Shown: positions 1 through 8,368 of the stretch, in pieces
Position numbering within the stretch: the first letter of the stretch is position 1
Layout of the letters: every line of letters starts with the position of its first letter
Assembly (NCBI GenBank): GCA_934702375.1
Contig: CAKUYE010000015.1
Span: forward strand, 1 to 55,708
Source of the DNA: an uncultured Bacillota bacterium
Lineage (GTDB): Bacteria > Bacillota > Dehalobacteriia > UBA7702
DNA length: 55,708 nucleotides
Direction of reading: 5' to 3'
Position numbers and translations under genes: made by a program
The notes under the pieces: generated by a model
The model's input: only the letters and a program-made list of their open reading frames with translations
What the model was told of the DNA's origin: nothing
The model's database searches: none

Positions 1-166
1 AGCATCTATGCTGGTTCGCAGTAAAATTATCTTTTCAAACGACAAAAAAAGATAGTGCTATATCCTAAAGACGGGAATCGTAAAGTGAAAGGTCTTGGTT
101 CCCGTCAGGAAACTGCTCTGCTGGAAAGATTAAAATAAGCTCCGTATTTAAACCTGAATAATATTT

Positions 167-192
167 GCCGGGTGCTGTCACCCGGCATTTTT
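167..192 (+). terminator. Rho-independent terminator
   Basis: GCCGGGTG (167-174) pairs perfectly with CACCCGGC (179-186) around a 4-nt loop and is followed by ATTTTTG. It probably ends a transcript that enters the window from the left. Positions 70-77 and 99-106 (GACGGGAA / TTCCCGTC) form another inverted repeat just upstream. Confidence 0.8.
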
Positions 193-252
193 GTGTCCGT
201 TTTTTATCGGCCGAGAGAATATTCAGAGGTAAAAAAGGTATCATTTCCGACC

Positions 253-281
253 TTGTTTTTTTATGGGCTGTCATATATAAT
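253..281 (+). promoter_or_regulatory. Probable vegetative promoter of the envelope operon
   Basis: A -35-like TTGTTT (253-258) and a perfect -10 TATAAT (276-281) are separated by 17 bp, 45 bp ahead of the GTG start at 327. Confidence 0.6.
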
Positions 282-326
282 AGATATATGTAAAAATGGG
301 ATTTTTGCCTTTTTGGAGGTATATTT

Positions 327-1571
327 GTGCGTATCGGTAATTTTGATTTGAAAGATAAGATTCCGGCGATTCTGCAGAAAGAAAAAAAACAGGAAAGTTT
401 TCAGGAAGAAGATGTTCCGGAAAAACCGGAGCATCGGGCAAAAAAGGCGAAAACGCCTTTGTTTTCTTTTTCTAAGGACCATGCCAAGCCGAAACAAAAG
501 AAAGCCCCTTCCCCTCGTCGGGGCCGTATCGTCGTTCCTGTGGGAATTCAGACCGTCGTTGCGGTTTTGATTTGCTGCGGTGTTTGTGTTTTGGCCGGCA
601 TCGGATTGCTTACGTCTCAACAGCTTGAGATTGCAAGTTTGAAGAATGACCTGAAAACCTATGTGGATGACGGTGTTGTGCCTGCCAATTCTATGGCGGA
701 TTCTCTTTCCTTGAATTTGGAGGCCGTTGCTGCCCGGGTAGCCAATTTACAGACGGTGGCAGCTTCTGCCACCAATGGCAAGCTCAGCAATGACGATTTG
801 CAATGGTTTGGTACCGAATTGGATGAAGTTCAGATGGAATCTCAGATGCTGAATAATATCCTTAACGATACCGAAGCCGATAAAGCGGCCAAAACGGCGT
901 ATAAAGATAAGATCCTGAACCCTTTGGTGGAGGTTCAGTCTGCTTATGATAATCTGAAAGTTGAGGATAGCGCCGTTGCGGATACCGGTGTTGAAAACGG
1001 TGCTGCAACGGATACCGGGGCATTCAAATCCTCTGCTGCGGCAAAAACCGGTGTAAAATGGGCATTGTTTATTATCATTGCTGCGGTGGTTGTTGCTGCC
1101 GTCCTGTTTCTTCTCCGTCATCGGTTGGCAGATATGCTTCACCGCGGGAAGAAAGCTGGTACAGCAGAAAAGAAACGGGCGGAAGCCGTTTCCGGAGACC
1201 ACAAAAGACGCAGTATGAAAAAGCCTGTGGTACAAAATAACGCTGCATCGAATGGAAAGAGAGCTCCCAAGGAAAAAAAATCGGAAAGCGGTGTAAAGCA
1301 TGAAAAAGCCTTACCCAAGATTGATCCTTCCATAGGTGAAGAAACGGAGGAGGTCGCCGCAGAGGAACTTTCCGAAGAGGATGCCTTTTACGAAAATCTG
1401 GCGCCGACATTGCGCAAAATGGCGGAGGAAGAAAAGAAAAATGCGGAGGACGGTGCCGCAATGCCGGTTCCTTCCGCAGAGGATTTGCTGACCTTTGATG
1501 CAACGGTAGAATCTCAGGAAGAAATCGAAGAAGATGATGATTCCATCTTTACGAAAAGTGACGATCGATAA
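327..1571 (+). CDS. Two-TM acidic membrane protein of unknown function
   Basis: I do not recognise a family. The 414-aa product starts at GTG with GGAGGT six bases upstream. The cytoplasmic N-terminus (about 65 aa) is rich in Lys/Glu. A hydrophobic segment follows at residues 68-95, then an Ala/Asp-rich, probably helical ectodomain (about 96-243), and a second hydrophobic segment at 245-263. The C-terminal tail is first basic and then strongly acidic (Glu/Asp runs at the end). The topology suggests both termini are inside with one extracytoplasmic loop. It is the first gene of an operon with a GAP1-like protein, an FHA-SEDS fusion and a penicillin-binding protein, so a role around peptidoglycan synthesis or its signalling is plausible but is inferred only from position. 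Confidence 0.8.
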   Translation: MRIGNFDLKDKIPAILQKEKKQESFQEEDVPEKPEHRAKKAKTPLFSFSKDHAKPKQKKAPSPRRGRIVVPVGIQTVVAVLICCGVCVLAGIGLLTSQQLEIASLKNDLKTYVDDGVVPANSMADSLSLNLEAVAARVANLQTVAASATNGKLSNDDLQWFGTELDEVQMESQMLNNILNDTEADKAAKTAYKDKILNPLVEVQSAYDNLKVEDSAVADTGVENGAATDTGAFKSSAAAKTGVKWALFIIIAAVVVAAVLFLLRHRLADMLHRGKKAGTAEKKRAEAVSGDHKRRSMKKPVVQNNAASNGKRAPKEKKSESGVKHEKALPKIDPSIGEETEEVAAEELSEEDAFYENLAPTLRKMAEEEKKNAEDGAAMPVPSAEDLLTFDATVESQEEIEEDDDSIFTKSDDR

Positions 1572-1595
1572 CGTGGTTGTCGGAAAGTATTTCTT

Positions 1596-2666
1596 ATGAA
1601 AACGATAGGACAATATTATTATAAAAATATAAATGGTGCCGGTGGCCGAATCAAAGCGACACCGGGCTTTGAAGATTATAACAAGGCTTTTAACGTCCGA
1701 AAAAAGTATTCCTTGGGAGAATCGGCTCCTCCTGCGATCTTGTATGACCGCGGTGATGACTATTATTTTGTGGGACGGGAAGATTTTCATCGGGAAGGAG
1801 AAGACCTTGCCATGGTTCGCCACGGTTTTCTTTTCCCCCAGGAATTGTTTCAGAAAGCTGTTTTTGGTGCGAAACTATACCATTTTTTTGATATCGACGA
1901 TTTTGATTGCAGTCGAGATCCCTTTGGCGATGACGAACCTTTACCCGGCGTAAACCGCATCCATGTACCGGAAAAAGCCTGCGGTTTTTTGCGCCCGGAG
2001 GATGTTTTTCGGCAATGTCGTGATCATAGCCGCTTTGTAAAGCTGCTACTTTATTCTGCGGTGATGGCAATTATGGAAAACTTTTCTATTGTGATCTCCT
2101 GTCCGGGTCTTGACCGTGATAAATACGAGAAAAATGCGGTCCTTTTTATCCGCAGTTTATTTGCAATGCTTCCCTGGGAATGGCGGGAAGCTCTATCTTT
2201 TCATTCCTGCGTGGATGATCCCCTTGCTTTTGGTCATTTTCGGATTTGCGTGACGCCTTTGGCCATCGCCGATCTGCCAAAAAATAACAAGACCTTCTAT
2301 TTTGATATGAAAGATTTTACCGTCAGTCCCGATCTGGTCATTGAACAAAAGACAAGAGGAACGCTTTGTGGAGATCTTCTCTATCGGATCTGGTCAAATA
2401 AGGATGAAAAGGCATTATCTGCCTTTTTTTATATCGTTCACCATAACCGGGATCTTTTTGACTGCGGGATGCCGAAAATGATACAAATGGATGCACTTTG
2501 CTGTTTCTTTTTCCTGACGGAGGTGGGGGAACCTTATCGTAGGACGATGGAACGCGAGCTTTCACGGCTCAGTAAAGGCGCCTCCCGGGAAATTATTTTG
2601 TTCCTTGCCGGTCATCTTGGAAATCGCGAATTTGTGAAATTAAGAGAAATGCTGTCTCTTTCCTGA
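1596..2666 (+). CDS. GAP1-N-like (GTPase-associated protein) hypothetical protein
   Basis: A 356-aa soluble protein with no signal peptide or TM segment. The N-terminus (about residues 1-130) has a QYYY start, an N-G-A-G-G turn, a GFLFP segment and many aromatic residues. This is reminiscent of the N-terminal domain of GTPase-associated protein 1 (GAP1-N), which occurs with TRAFAC GTPases in conflict or signalling systems. The similarity is by eye and tentative. No GTPase gene is seen next to it. It lies 24 bp after the two-TM protein and 34 bp before the FHA-SEDS gene, so the genes are probably co-transcribed. The rest of the protein (about 130-356) matches nothing I can name. Confidence 0.75.
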   Translation: MKTIGQYYYKNINGAGGRIKATPGFEDYNKAFNVRKKYSLGESAPPAILYDRGDDYYFVGREDFHREGEDLAMVRHGFLFPQELFQKAVFGAKLYHFFDIDDFDCSRDPFGDDEPLPGVNRIHVPEKACGFLRPEDVFRQCRDHSRFVKLLLYSAVMAIMENFSIVISCPGLDRDKYEKNAVLFIRSLFAMLPWEWREALSFHSCVDDPLAFGHFRICVTPLAIADLPKNNKTFYFDMKDFTVSPDLVIEQKTRGTLCGDLLYRIWSNKDEKALSAFFYIVHHNRDLFDCGMPKMIQMDALCCFFFLTEVGEPYRRTMERELSRLSKGASREIILFLAGHLGNREFVKLREMLSLS

Positions 2667-2700
2667 AACAGCGATGATTTTGAGAAAGGGGGACTGAAGG

Positions 2701-4452
2701 TTGTTTTCAGCTATTTTCAGCCCAATCATGAGCTTTTTTGCGGTCCATGTGGGGATTGCTCAATGGTATACCACCTTTGCCCGCTGGGTCTTTCCCCTTT
2801 TGGCTCTGGTGTTGTTGATCAAGGTGATCCGTTCTTTGCTCCAGGCGGAAAATCCTGCGGAAATCTGGGCGACCCTGCGCTTTCCCGATGGAAAAGAGGT
2901 GCCGTTGACGCATTGGGAAAATGTTTTGGGACGCGCAAAAAGCGCCGATGTGATCATTCCTTACGGAACCGTATCCCGAAATCATGGCACTTTGGTGCGA
3001 AATGAAGAAGGGGTTTGGTATTATAATGATTTGGGTTCCAAAAGCGGTTCCTTTATCAACGGAAAAGCTGTTACGGAAAAAACGCCGATTTCTTTTGTGG
3101 ATACCCTGACCATTGGCGGCGCCGACTTCAAGCTGATGCCGGTACCGGCGGCGGAACGGCGGCAAAATATCAAACGGCGGCTCTTCTTTTCCCGCCCGGA
3201 ATCCCCCTGGAGTTCTCTGCTGCTTTTGACCTTGTTTCAGTTTATGGCAGGGATCCAATTCATGGCTGCCTACGGCAACGATTGCCCGGTGGCAGCTCCG
3301 GCATGTCTTCTTGTGCTTTCGGTTGTTATGTGGGGCTATTACTTTGCCATGCGAATGCTGAAACGCGTGGCCTTTGAAATGGAAACCATTGCTTTTTTCC
3401 TTTCTACCCTGGGGCTTTGTGTTTGTGCTACGGCGGCTCAGACCAGCATTACCAAGCAGCTGATCGCGTTATTGTTGGGATTAGGCGTTTTTCTGCTGAT
3501 CAGTTGGTTTTTACAGGATCTGGATCGCTGTAAAAAGGTTCGAATGCCTTTGATTGTTTTAGGTGTTGTTGCCCTGGTATTGAATCTGTTGCTGGGTAAG
3601 ATCTCTTATGGTGCCCGTAACTGGATCTCCATCGGAGGGCTTTCGGTTCAGCCTTCGGAGCTGGTTAAATTGGTCTTTGTTTTTGCCGGCGCCGCAACCC
3701 TTGATGAATTGTTCCAAAAGGGTAATTTGACCCTGTACGTGATCTTTTCCGGTATCTGTTTTGTTGCCCTGGCGATAATGGGAGATTTCGGTACGGCTCT
3801 AATCTTTTTCGTGACCTTTGTGGTGATCTCTTTCCTGCGTTCCGGGGATTTTTCCAAGCTGGTATTGATTCTCGGCGGTGCCGCCGTCGGAGGATTGATG
3901 ATCGTCCGTTTTGAATCGTACATCGCGAGCCGTTTTGCTGCCTGGGGCCATGTTTGGGAGTATGCCAGTACTTCCGGATATCAGCAAACCCGCACGATGT
4001 CGGCGGCGGCCAGCGGCGGCCTTGTTGGTGTTGGCGGCGGTAATGGTTGGCTGCATAACGTTGCTGCCAGTGAAACGGACCTTGTGTTTGGCGTGTTGGC
4101 GGAAGAATGGGGGCTTTTAATCGCTGTTTTGGCGGTGCTTTGCATTCTTACACTGGCTGTTTTTGCGGTAAAATCCATTGCTTCGGGGCGAAGCAGCTTC
4201 TATACGATTGCAGCCTGTGCAGGAACGACGCTTCTTGTCATGCAGACGGTCTTAAATGTATTTGGTTCTGTGGATTTACTTCCTTTGACCGGTGTGACGT
4301 TTCCCTTTGTATCCTGCGGCGGAACCAGCATGATGGTTGCCTGGGGGATTCTGGCCTTTCTGAAGGCTGCCGATACGCGACAAAACGCCAGTTTTGCTGT
4401 GCGATTGAGCCAGACGAAGGAAAAAGGAGGTGCGCACCTTGAAGAAGCTTGA
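2701..4452 (+). CDS. FHA domain fused to SEDS glycosyltransferase (FtsW/RodA/SpoVE family)
   Basis: SEDS proteins polymerise lipid II into glycan strands together with a class B PBP. The 583-aa product starts at TTG, preceded by AAAGGGGG at 2685-2692. A first TM segment is followed by a cytoplasmic FHA domain (about residues 55-150) with the phosphothreonine-binding signature: GR, then SRNH, then an NG turn. A multi-TM SEDS domain (about 165-560) follows. It shows GARNWI, QPSELVK, GDFGTALIF, ASETDLVFG (the Asp at residue 460 aligns with the catalytic Asp of RodA/FtsW), EEWG and a PFVSCGGTS motif near the end. The downstream gene is the cognate-type PBP, overlapping by 14 bp. An FHA receptor on the polymerase implies control by Thr phosphorylation, as with PknB-regulated wall synthesis, but no kinase lies in this window. 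Which of division, elongation or spore cortex it serves is not decidable. Confidence 0.9.
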   Translation: MFSAIFSPIMSFFAVHVGIAQWYTTFARWVFPLLALVLLIKVIRSLLQAENPAEIWATLRFPDGKEVPLTHWENVLGRAKSADVIIPYGTVSRNHGTLVRNEEGVWYYNDLGSKSGSFINGKAVTEKTPISFVDTLTIGGADFKLMPVPAAERRQNIKRRLFFSRPESPWSSLLLLTLFQFMAGIQFMAAYGNDCPVAAPACLLVLSVVMWGYYFAMRMLKRVAFEMETIAFFLSTLGLCVCATAAQTSITKQLIALLLGLGVFLLISWFLQDLDRCKKVRMPLIVLGVVALVLNLLLGKISYGARNWISIGGLSVQPSELVKLVFVFAGAATLDELFQKGNLTLYVIFSGICFVALAIMGDFGTALIFFVTFVVISFLRSGDFSKLVLILGGAAVGGLMIVRFESYIASRFAAWGHVWEYASTSGYQQTRTMSAAASGGLVGVGGGNGWLHNVAASETDLVFGVLAEEWGLLIAVLAVLCILTLAVFAVKSIASGRSSFYTIAACAGTTLLVMQTVLNVFGSVDLLPLTGVTFPFVSCGGTSMMVAWGILAFLKAADTRQNASFAVRLSQTKEKGGAHLEEA

Positions 4453-5794
4453 ACGACGGGCGATCATTTGCCTGATTTTGGCCGGCTGTCTTTTTCTCGG
4501 ATTAGTCATTTTCTGTTTTCGTTTTGTGGCCTACGGCAGCGAATGGGCTTCTTTCCCTGCTAATAAGCACCTTTTTGCTGATGGAAATCTTGATTGCGGT
4601 GCGGTTTACGATAAAGACGGTACGTTGCTGTTGCAAAATACTGCCGATGGCGCTGTTTATAACGATGACGGGACGATCCGTCGCGCAACTTTTCATGCGG
4701 TGGGAGATCCTGCCGGAAATATTTCCACCGGAGCGGAAACGAAATTTGCCGGAAAGCTTACCGGATATAATTTTATCAATGGTGCTTATTCCCGGAATGG
4801 TGATGGGCGCAACCTTTATCTGACCATTGATGCCGATGTTTGTGCCGCTGCCTACAATGCCCTGGACGGACGAAAAGGTTGTGTAGGGGTCTATAATTAC
4901 AAAACGGGGAAAATGATATGTAATGTCAGCTCCCCCAGTTATGATCCGAACCGCCCCATTGACAGCGATGCTGCTGCCGAGGAAGGTTATTATATCAATC
5001 GTCTGTTTTCCGCAACCTTTGTTCCGGGTTCCATTTTTAAAACGGTGACTTCTGCGGCGGTAATTGACAATCTGGACTACAGTAATTGGTCTTTTAACTG
5101 TACCGGCTCCAGCAAAGTAGGAGATGATGATATCACCTGCGTTTCGGCTCATGGTGAGGTCGATTTTACCGACGCTTTGTGTAAATCCTGTAACGGTGCT
5201 TTTGCTCAGCTGACATTGGAGCTGGGAGCAGATACGATGAATGAATACGTGAAAAAACTGGGACTCACCAAATCCTACTCGATCAATGGGATTCGTACCG
5301 CAAAAAGCACCTTTGATTTTTCCGAAAGTAATCCTGCGGCGCTTGGTTGGTCCGGTGTGGGGCAGGGCAAAGACCTTGTCAATCCCTGTTCAATGATGAT
5401 CTATATGGGAGCCATTGCCAATGGCGGCCGTGTTGTTATTCCGCAGGTGGTGGAAAGTGTGAGATCCTCACGGAATTTCCCTTTGAGTCTATATGTTCCT
5501 CATTTACGGCAAAAGCTGGTCAGCAGTGAAACTGCCGATACCTTAACGGAAATGATGCGTAATAATGTCGTAAATAATTATGGCGAAGGGAATTTTGCAG
5601 GTCTTAATATTTGCGCGAAATCCGGCACGGCGGAAGTTGGTGACGGCACTTCCCATGCCTGGTTCACTGGTTTTCTTGATGATGACGCGCATCCCTATGC
5701 CTTTATTGTTTTGGTGGAAAACAGCGGCAGCGGGGCGAAGGTTGCCGGTCCCATTGCAAATAAAGTTTTGAATGCGGTCATTGATAATGAGTGA
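4439..5794 (+). CDS. Class B penicillin-binding protein (PbpA/FtsI-like transpeptidase)
   Basis: A D,D-transpeptidase that crosslinks the glycan made by the SEDS partner. The TTG at 4439 is chosen because AAGGAGG (4424-4430) ends 8 bp before it; the in-frame GTG at 4430 overlaps that ribosome site. The protein is 451 aa with one N-terminal TM anchor (about residues 8-30). All three active-site motifs are present: SxxK at S198-K201 (G-S-I-F-K), SxN at S250-C251-N252, and KSG at 394-396 followed by TAE. It is short for the family, closest in layout to actinobacterial PbpA, with a small N-terminal pedestal. It overlaps the end of the FHA-SEDS gene, so the pair is probably translationally coupled. 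Confidence 0.92.
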   Translation: MKKLERRAIICLILAGCLFLGLVIFCFRFVAYGSEWASFPANKHLFADGNLDCGAVYDKDGTLLLQNTADGAVYNDDGTIRRATFHAVGDPAGNISTGAETKFAGKLTGYNFINGAYSRNGDGRNLYLTIDADVCAAAYNALDGRKGCVGVYNYKTGKMICNVSSPSYDPNRPIDSDAAAEEGYYINRLFSATFVPGSIFKTVTSAAVIDNLDYSNWSFNCTGSSKVGDDDITCVSAHGEVDFTDALCKSCNGAFAQLTLELGADTMNEYVKKLGLTKSYSINGIRTAKSTFDFSESNPAALGWSGVGQGKDLVNPCSMMIYMGAIANGGRVVIPQVVESVRSSRNFPLSLYVPHLRQKLVSSETADTLTEMMRNNVVNNYGEGNFAGLNICAKSGTAEVGDGTSHAWFTGFLDDDAHPYAFIVLVENSGSGAKVAGPIANKVLNAVIDNE

Positions 5795-5860
5795 TCTATC
5801 CGGTTTTGCCCGACTCGGAATATTCATGGATTTCCATATAATAGGTAAGAATAAAAAAAT

Positions 5861-5891
5861 GTGCTTTGCGGAAAAACAAAGCACATTTTTT
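5861..5891 (+). terminator. Rho-independent terminator of the envelope operon
   Basis: GTGCTTTG (5861-5868) and CAAAGCAC (5877-5884) form a perfect 8-bp stem followed by ATTTTTT. Confidence 0.88.
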
Positions 5892-6024
5892 GGTATAATT
5901 TCCTTTACTGAAAATATATTAAAGAGGGAGATACAGATCTTTTCCCGAAAATCACCCGGAATTTGAAATTTTTACGAAAAACAGGAAAAAATCAATTTTT
6001 GGTTGAAAAAATTGTAAAAAATAC

Positions 6025-6052
6025 TTGCAAGGAATGAGAAATGTGATATAAT
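6025..6052 (+). promoter_or_regulatory. Promoter of livJHMGF
   Basis: TTGCAA (6025-6030) and TATAAT (6047-6052) are separated by 16 bp, with a TG two bases before the -10 (extended -10). It lies 60 bp before the livJ start, directly after the previous operon terminator. Confidence 0.8.
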
Positions 6053-6111
6053 CGTTATGTGTAGCAGAAAATTTTATGGATTTTCTGAAAATTTTAATGG
6101 AGGCATCTATT

Positions 6112-7353
6112 ATGAAAAAGTTTTTGGCAATTGCTCTCGTAACGATGTTGGCTCTTACAGCATTCGTGGGTTGCGGCAGTGACAAAGGTGACACTGCAGC
6201 AAATGACGCAACTTATGCCGGTCAGGGTACCGCTGTTGACGGTGATACTATTTATCTCGGCGTATTTGAACCCACCACCGGTGAAAACGGCGGCGGCGGA
6301 CTCCAGGAAGTTCTTGGTGCAAGATATGCAAACACCGTGGCTCCTACTGTTGATATCGATGGCAAAACCTATGATATCAAATTGGTTGAAGTTGATAACC
6401 AGTCTGATAAAACTGCTGCAGTTACCGCTGCACAGAGCTTGATCAATGACAATGTTGTTGCTGTTATCGGTTCCTATGGTTCCGGTGTTGCAATCGCTGC
6501 CGGTCAAACCTTTGCCGATGCAAAAGTTCCTGCTGTTGGCTGCTCCTGCACCAATCCTCAGGTTACCCTCGGTAATGATTTCTACTTCCGTGTTTGCTTC
6601 CTCGATCCCTTCCAGGGTACCGTTGTTGCAAACTATGCCATTGAAGAAGGTTACAAAACCGCTGCTGTAATCGCTCAGAACGGCGATGACTATTCCACCG
6701 GTTTGGCTGCATACTTCAAAGAAGCATTCACTTCTCTCGGCGGCGAAGTCGTATCCGACCAGACTTACCAGACCAATGAATCCGACTTTAACGCAATTCT
6801 CACCACCATCAAACAGGCAAATCCTGATGTAATCTTTGTTCCCTCTTCGATCGCTACTGCTCCTCTCGTAATTCAGCAGGCAAGAGCTCTCGGTATTGAA
6901 TCCGTTATTATGGCCGGCGATACCTGGGAAAATGAAAGTATCGTTCAGACTGCCGGTGCTGATTCCGAAGGCATCGTTTTCTCCACCTTCTTTGATGAAA
7001 ACGACAAAGATAACCCTGTTGCCAATGAATTTGTTCCCGGCTTCAAAGATTATTTGAATTCCGATCCCAAGAACATCACCAGCAACGGTGGTACCGATGG
7101 TGTTGCTGCGGTTTCCGCTCTTGGTTATGATTCCTACATGGCTATCTACAATGCCATTCAGTCTCTTGACGGCAAAGGCCTTGAAAAAATCACCTCCGGC
7201 GACATTCGCGACGCTCTCGTTGATGTTTCCTTTGACGGTGTGACCGGTTCCATCTCCTTCGATGAAAACGGCGATGCGAATAAGACCACGGCTTACATCA
7301 AGACGGTCAAAGACGGCAAAATTACCTTCCTCAGAACACAGGAAGCCAAATAA
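6112..7353 (+). CDS. livJ: Branched-chain amino acid ABC transporter, substrate-binding lipoprotein
   Basis: Captures leucine/isoleucine/valine-type substrates outside the membrane and hands them to LivHM. The ATG at 6112 is preceded by TGGAGG at 6098-6103. The 413-aa protein begins with MKK, a hydrophobic signal and an F-V-G-C lipobox, so it is a lipoprotein. The mature part is a type I periplasmic-binding fold with family features such as G-S-Y-G-S-G (the substrate-binding loop), a C-S-C-T segment and F-Y-F-R-V. It is first in livJHMGF. A hairpin between livJ and livH probably lets livJ be made in excess. The exact ligand (branched-chain amino acid, other amino acid or amide) cannot be told from sequence. 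Confidence 0.93.
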   Translation: MKKFLAIALVTMLALTAFVGCGSDKGDTAANDATYAGQGTAVDGDTIYLGVFEPTTGENGGGGLQEVLGARYANTVAPTVDIDGKTYDIKLVEVDNQSDKTAAVTAAQSLINDNVVAVIGSYGSGVAIAAGQTFADAKVPAVGCSCTNPQVTLGNDFYFRVCFLDPFQGTVVANYAIEEGYKTAAVIAQNGDDYSTGLAAYFKEAFTSLGGEVVSDQTYQTNESDFNAILTTIKQANPDVIFVPSSIATAPLVIQQARALGIESVIMAGDTWENESIVQTAGADSEGIVFSTFFDENDKDNPVANEFVPGFKDYLNSDPKNITSNGGTDGVAAVSALGYDSYMAIYNAIQSLDGKGLEKITSGDIRDALVDVSFDGVTGSISFDENGDANKTTAYIKTVKDGKITFLRTQEAK

Positions 7354-7378
7354 TTTCGTTGTTTAAGTTTTGATCTGA

Positions 7379-7417
7379 AATAATGGTGGGAGGCACAGGC
7401 TTCTCGCCATTATTTTT
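7379..7417 (+). terminator. Leaky terminator/attenuator between livJ and livH
   Basis: AATAATGGTGGGAG (from 7379) pairs with CTTCTCGCCATTATT (7400-7414) with a few G-U pairs, followed by TTTTT-GGG. There is no other promoter of note before livH, so it likely reduces read-through and sets the livJ to livHMGF ratio. Confidence 0.6.
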
Positions 7418-7475
7418 GGGTCATATTATTTTTATTTTAGAAAGCTGCTCCGGCAGTGTATTTGGGGGTTCTCAT

Positions 7476-8363
7476 ATGAGCTTGACCGCATTTTGGCAGT
7501 ATTGCCTGACCGGGATCTCCATCGGTGGTATTTATGCCTTGATCGCCATCGGTTATACGATGGTATACGGGATTCTTCGTTTGATCAACTTTGCCCACGG
7601 CGATATTTTTATGATGGCTGCCTACTTCATGATTTTTGCCATGACAGATTTCCTTTTGCCCTGGTATGTCTCTGTTGTACTGGTCATTGCCGCAACCATC
7701 GTTTTGGGTGTAGTGATCGAGCGCGTAGCGTATAAGCCGCTGCGCAGCGCGCCTCGTATGTCGATCATGATCTCCGCTATTGGTGTATCCTATTTGTTGC
7801 AGAACCTTGCAACCTATCTGTTTTCCGCTTTGCCCAAAGGATATCCGGAAATTTCCTTCCTGAAACAAATCATTCATTTGGGTGATGTATCCACCTCTTT
7901 GGTAACCTTCGTTACGCCGATTCTTACCATTGCTCTTGTTATTGCGTTGATGTTCTTTATCAACCACACCAAGGTTGGTATGGCAATGCGCGCCGTTTCC
8001 AAAGACTTTGAAACCGCCCAGCTGATGGGGATCAAGATCAATCGTGTTATCAGCCTTACCTTTGTTATCGGTTGTTTTTTGGCTGCCGTTGGTTCCATTC
8101 TCTACTTCACTCCCCGTGCAACAGTCAATCCGCTTTCCGGTTCTCTTCCCGGGATCAAGTGCTTTGTTGCCGCTGTTTTCGGTGGCATTGGCAGCATTCC
8201 CGGTGCAGTTGTCGGTGGTTTCCTGATCGGTCTTTCCGAAACCTTTATCAAAGCTTTTGGCTATTCCGAATTCAGTGATGCTTTTACTTTTGTGTTGTTA
8301 ATTTTGATCCTGCTTATTCGTCCTTCCGGTCTCTTTGGTGAAAAGCAGACAGAGAAAGTGTGA
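7476..8363 (+). CDS. livH: Branched-chain amino acid ABC transporter permease LivH
   Basis: Inner-membrane permease subunit. The ATG at 7476 follows a GGGGG ribosome site (7464-7468); an upstream in-frame start would run through the attenuator hairpin and is rejected. The product is 295 aa with about eight hydrophobic segments. It has the LivH hallmark G-Y-T-M-V-Y-G-I-L-R-L-I-N-F-A-H-G-D near the N-terminus and an A-V-F-G-G-I-G-S-I-P-G-A motif near the C-terminus (the EAA-like loop that contacts the ATPases). Its last codons overlap the start region of livM. Confidence 0.95.
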   Translation: MSLTAFWQYCLTGISIGGIYALIAIGYTMVYGILRLINFAHGDIFMMAAYFMIFAMTDFLLPWYVSVVLVIAATIVLGVVIERVAYKPLRSAPRMSIMISAIGVSYLLQNLATYLFSALPKGYPEISFLKQIIHLGDVSTSLVTFVTPILTIALVIALMFFINHTKVGMAMRAVSKDFETAQLMGIKINRVISLTFVIGCFLAAVGSILYFTPRATVNPLSGSLPGIKCFVAAVFGGIGSIPGAVVGGFLIGLSETFIKAFGYSEFSDAFTFVLLILILLIRPSGLFGEKQTEKV

Positions 8364-8368
8364 TCAGT

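Noticed and set aside
25..138. Open frame ending in G-S-R-Q-E-T-A-L-L-E-R-L-K before a TAA at 136, preceded in frame by a TAA at 22-24.
   Set aside because: No start codon with a ribosome site, an in-frame stop only 37 codons earlier, and an inverted repeat inside. It may be the tail of a broken gene but I cannot support it.
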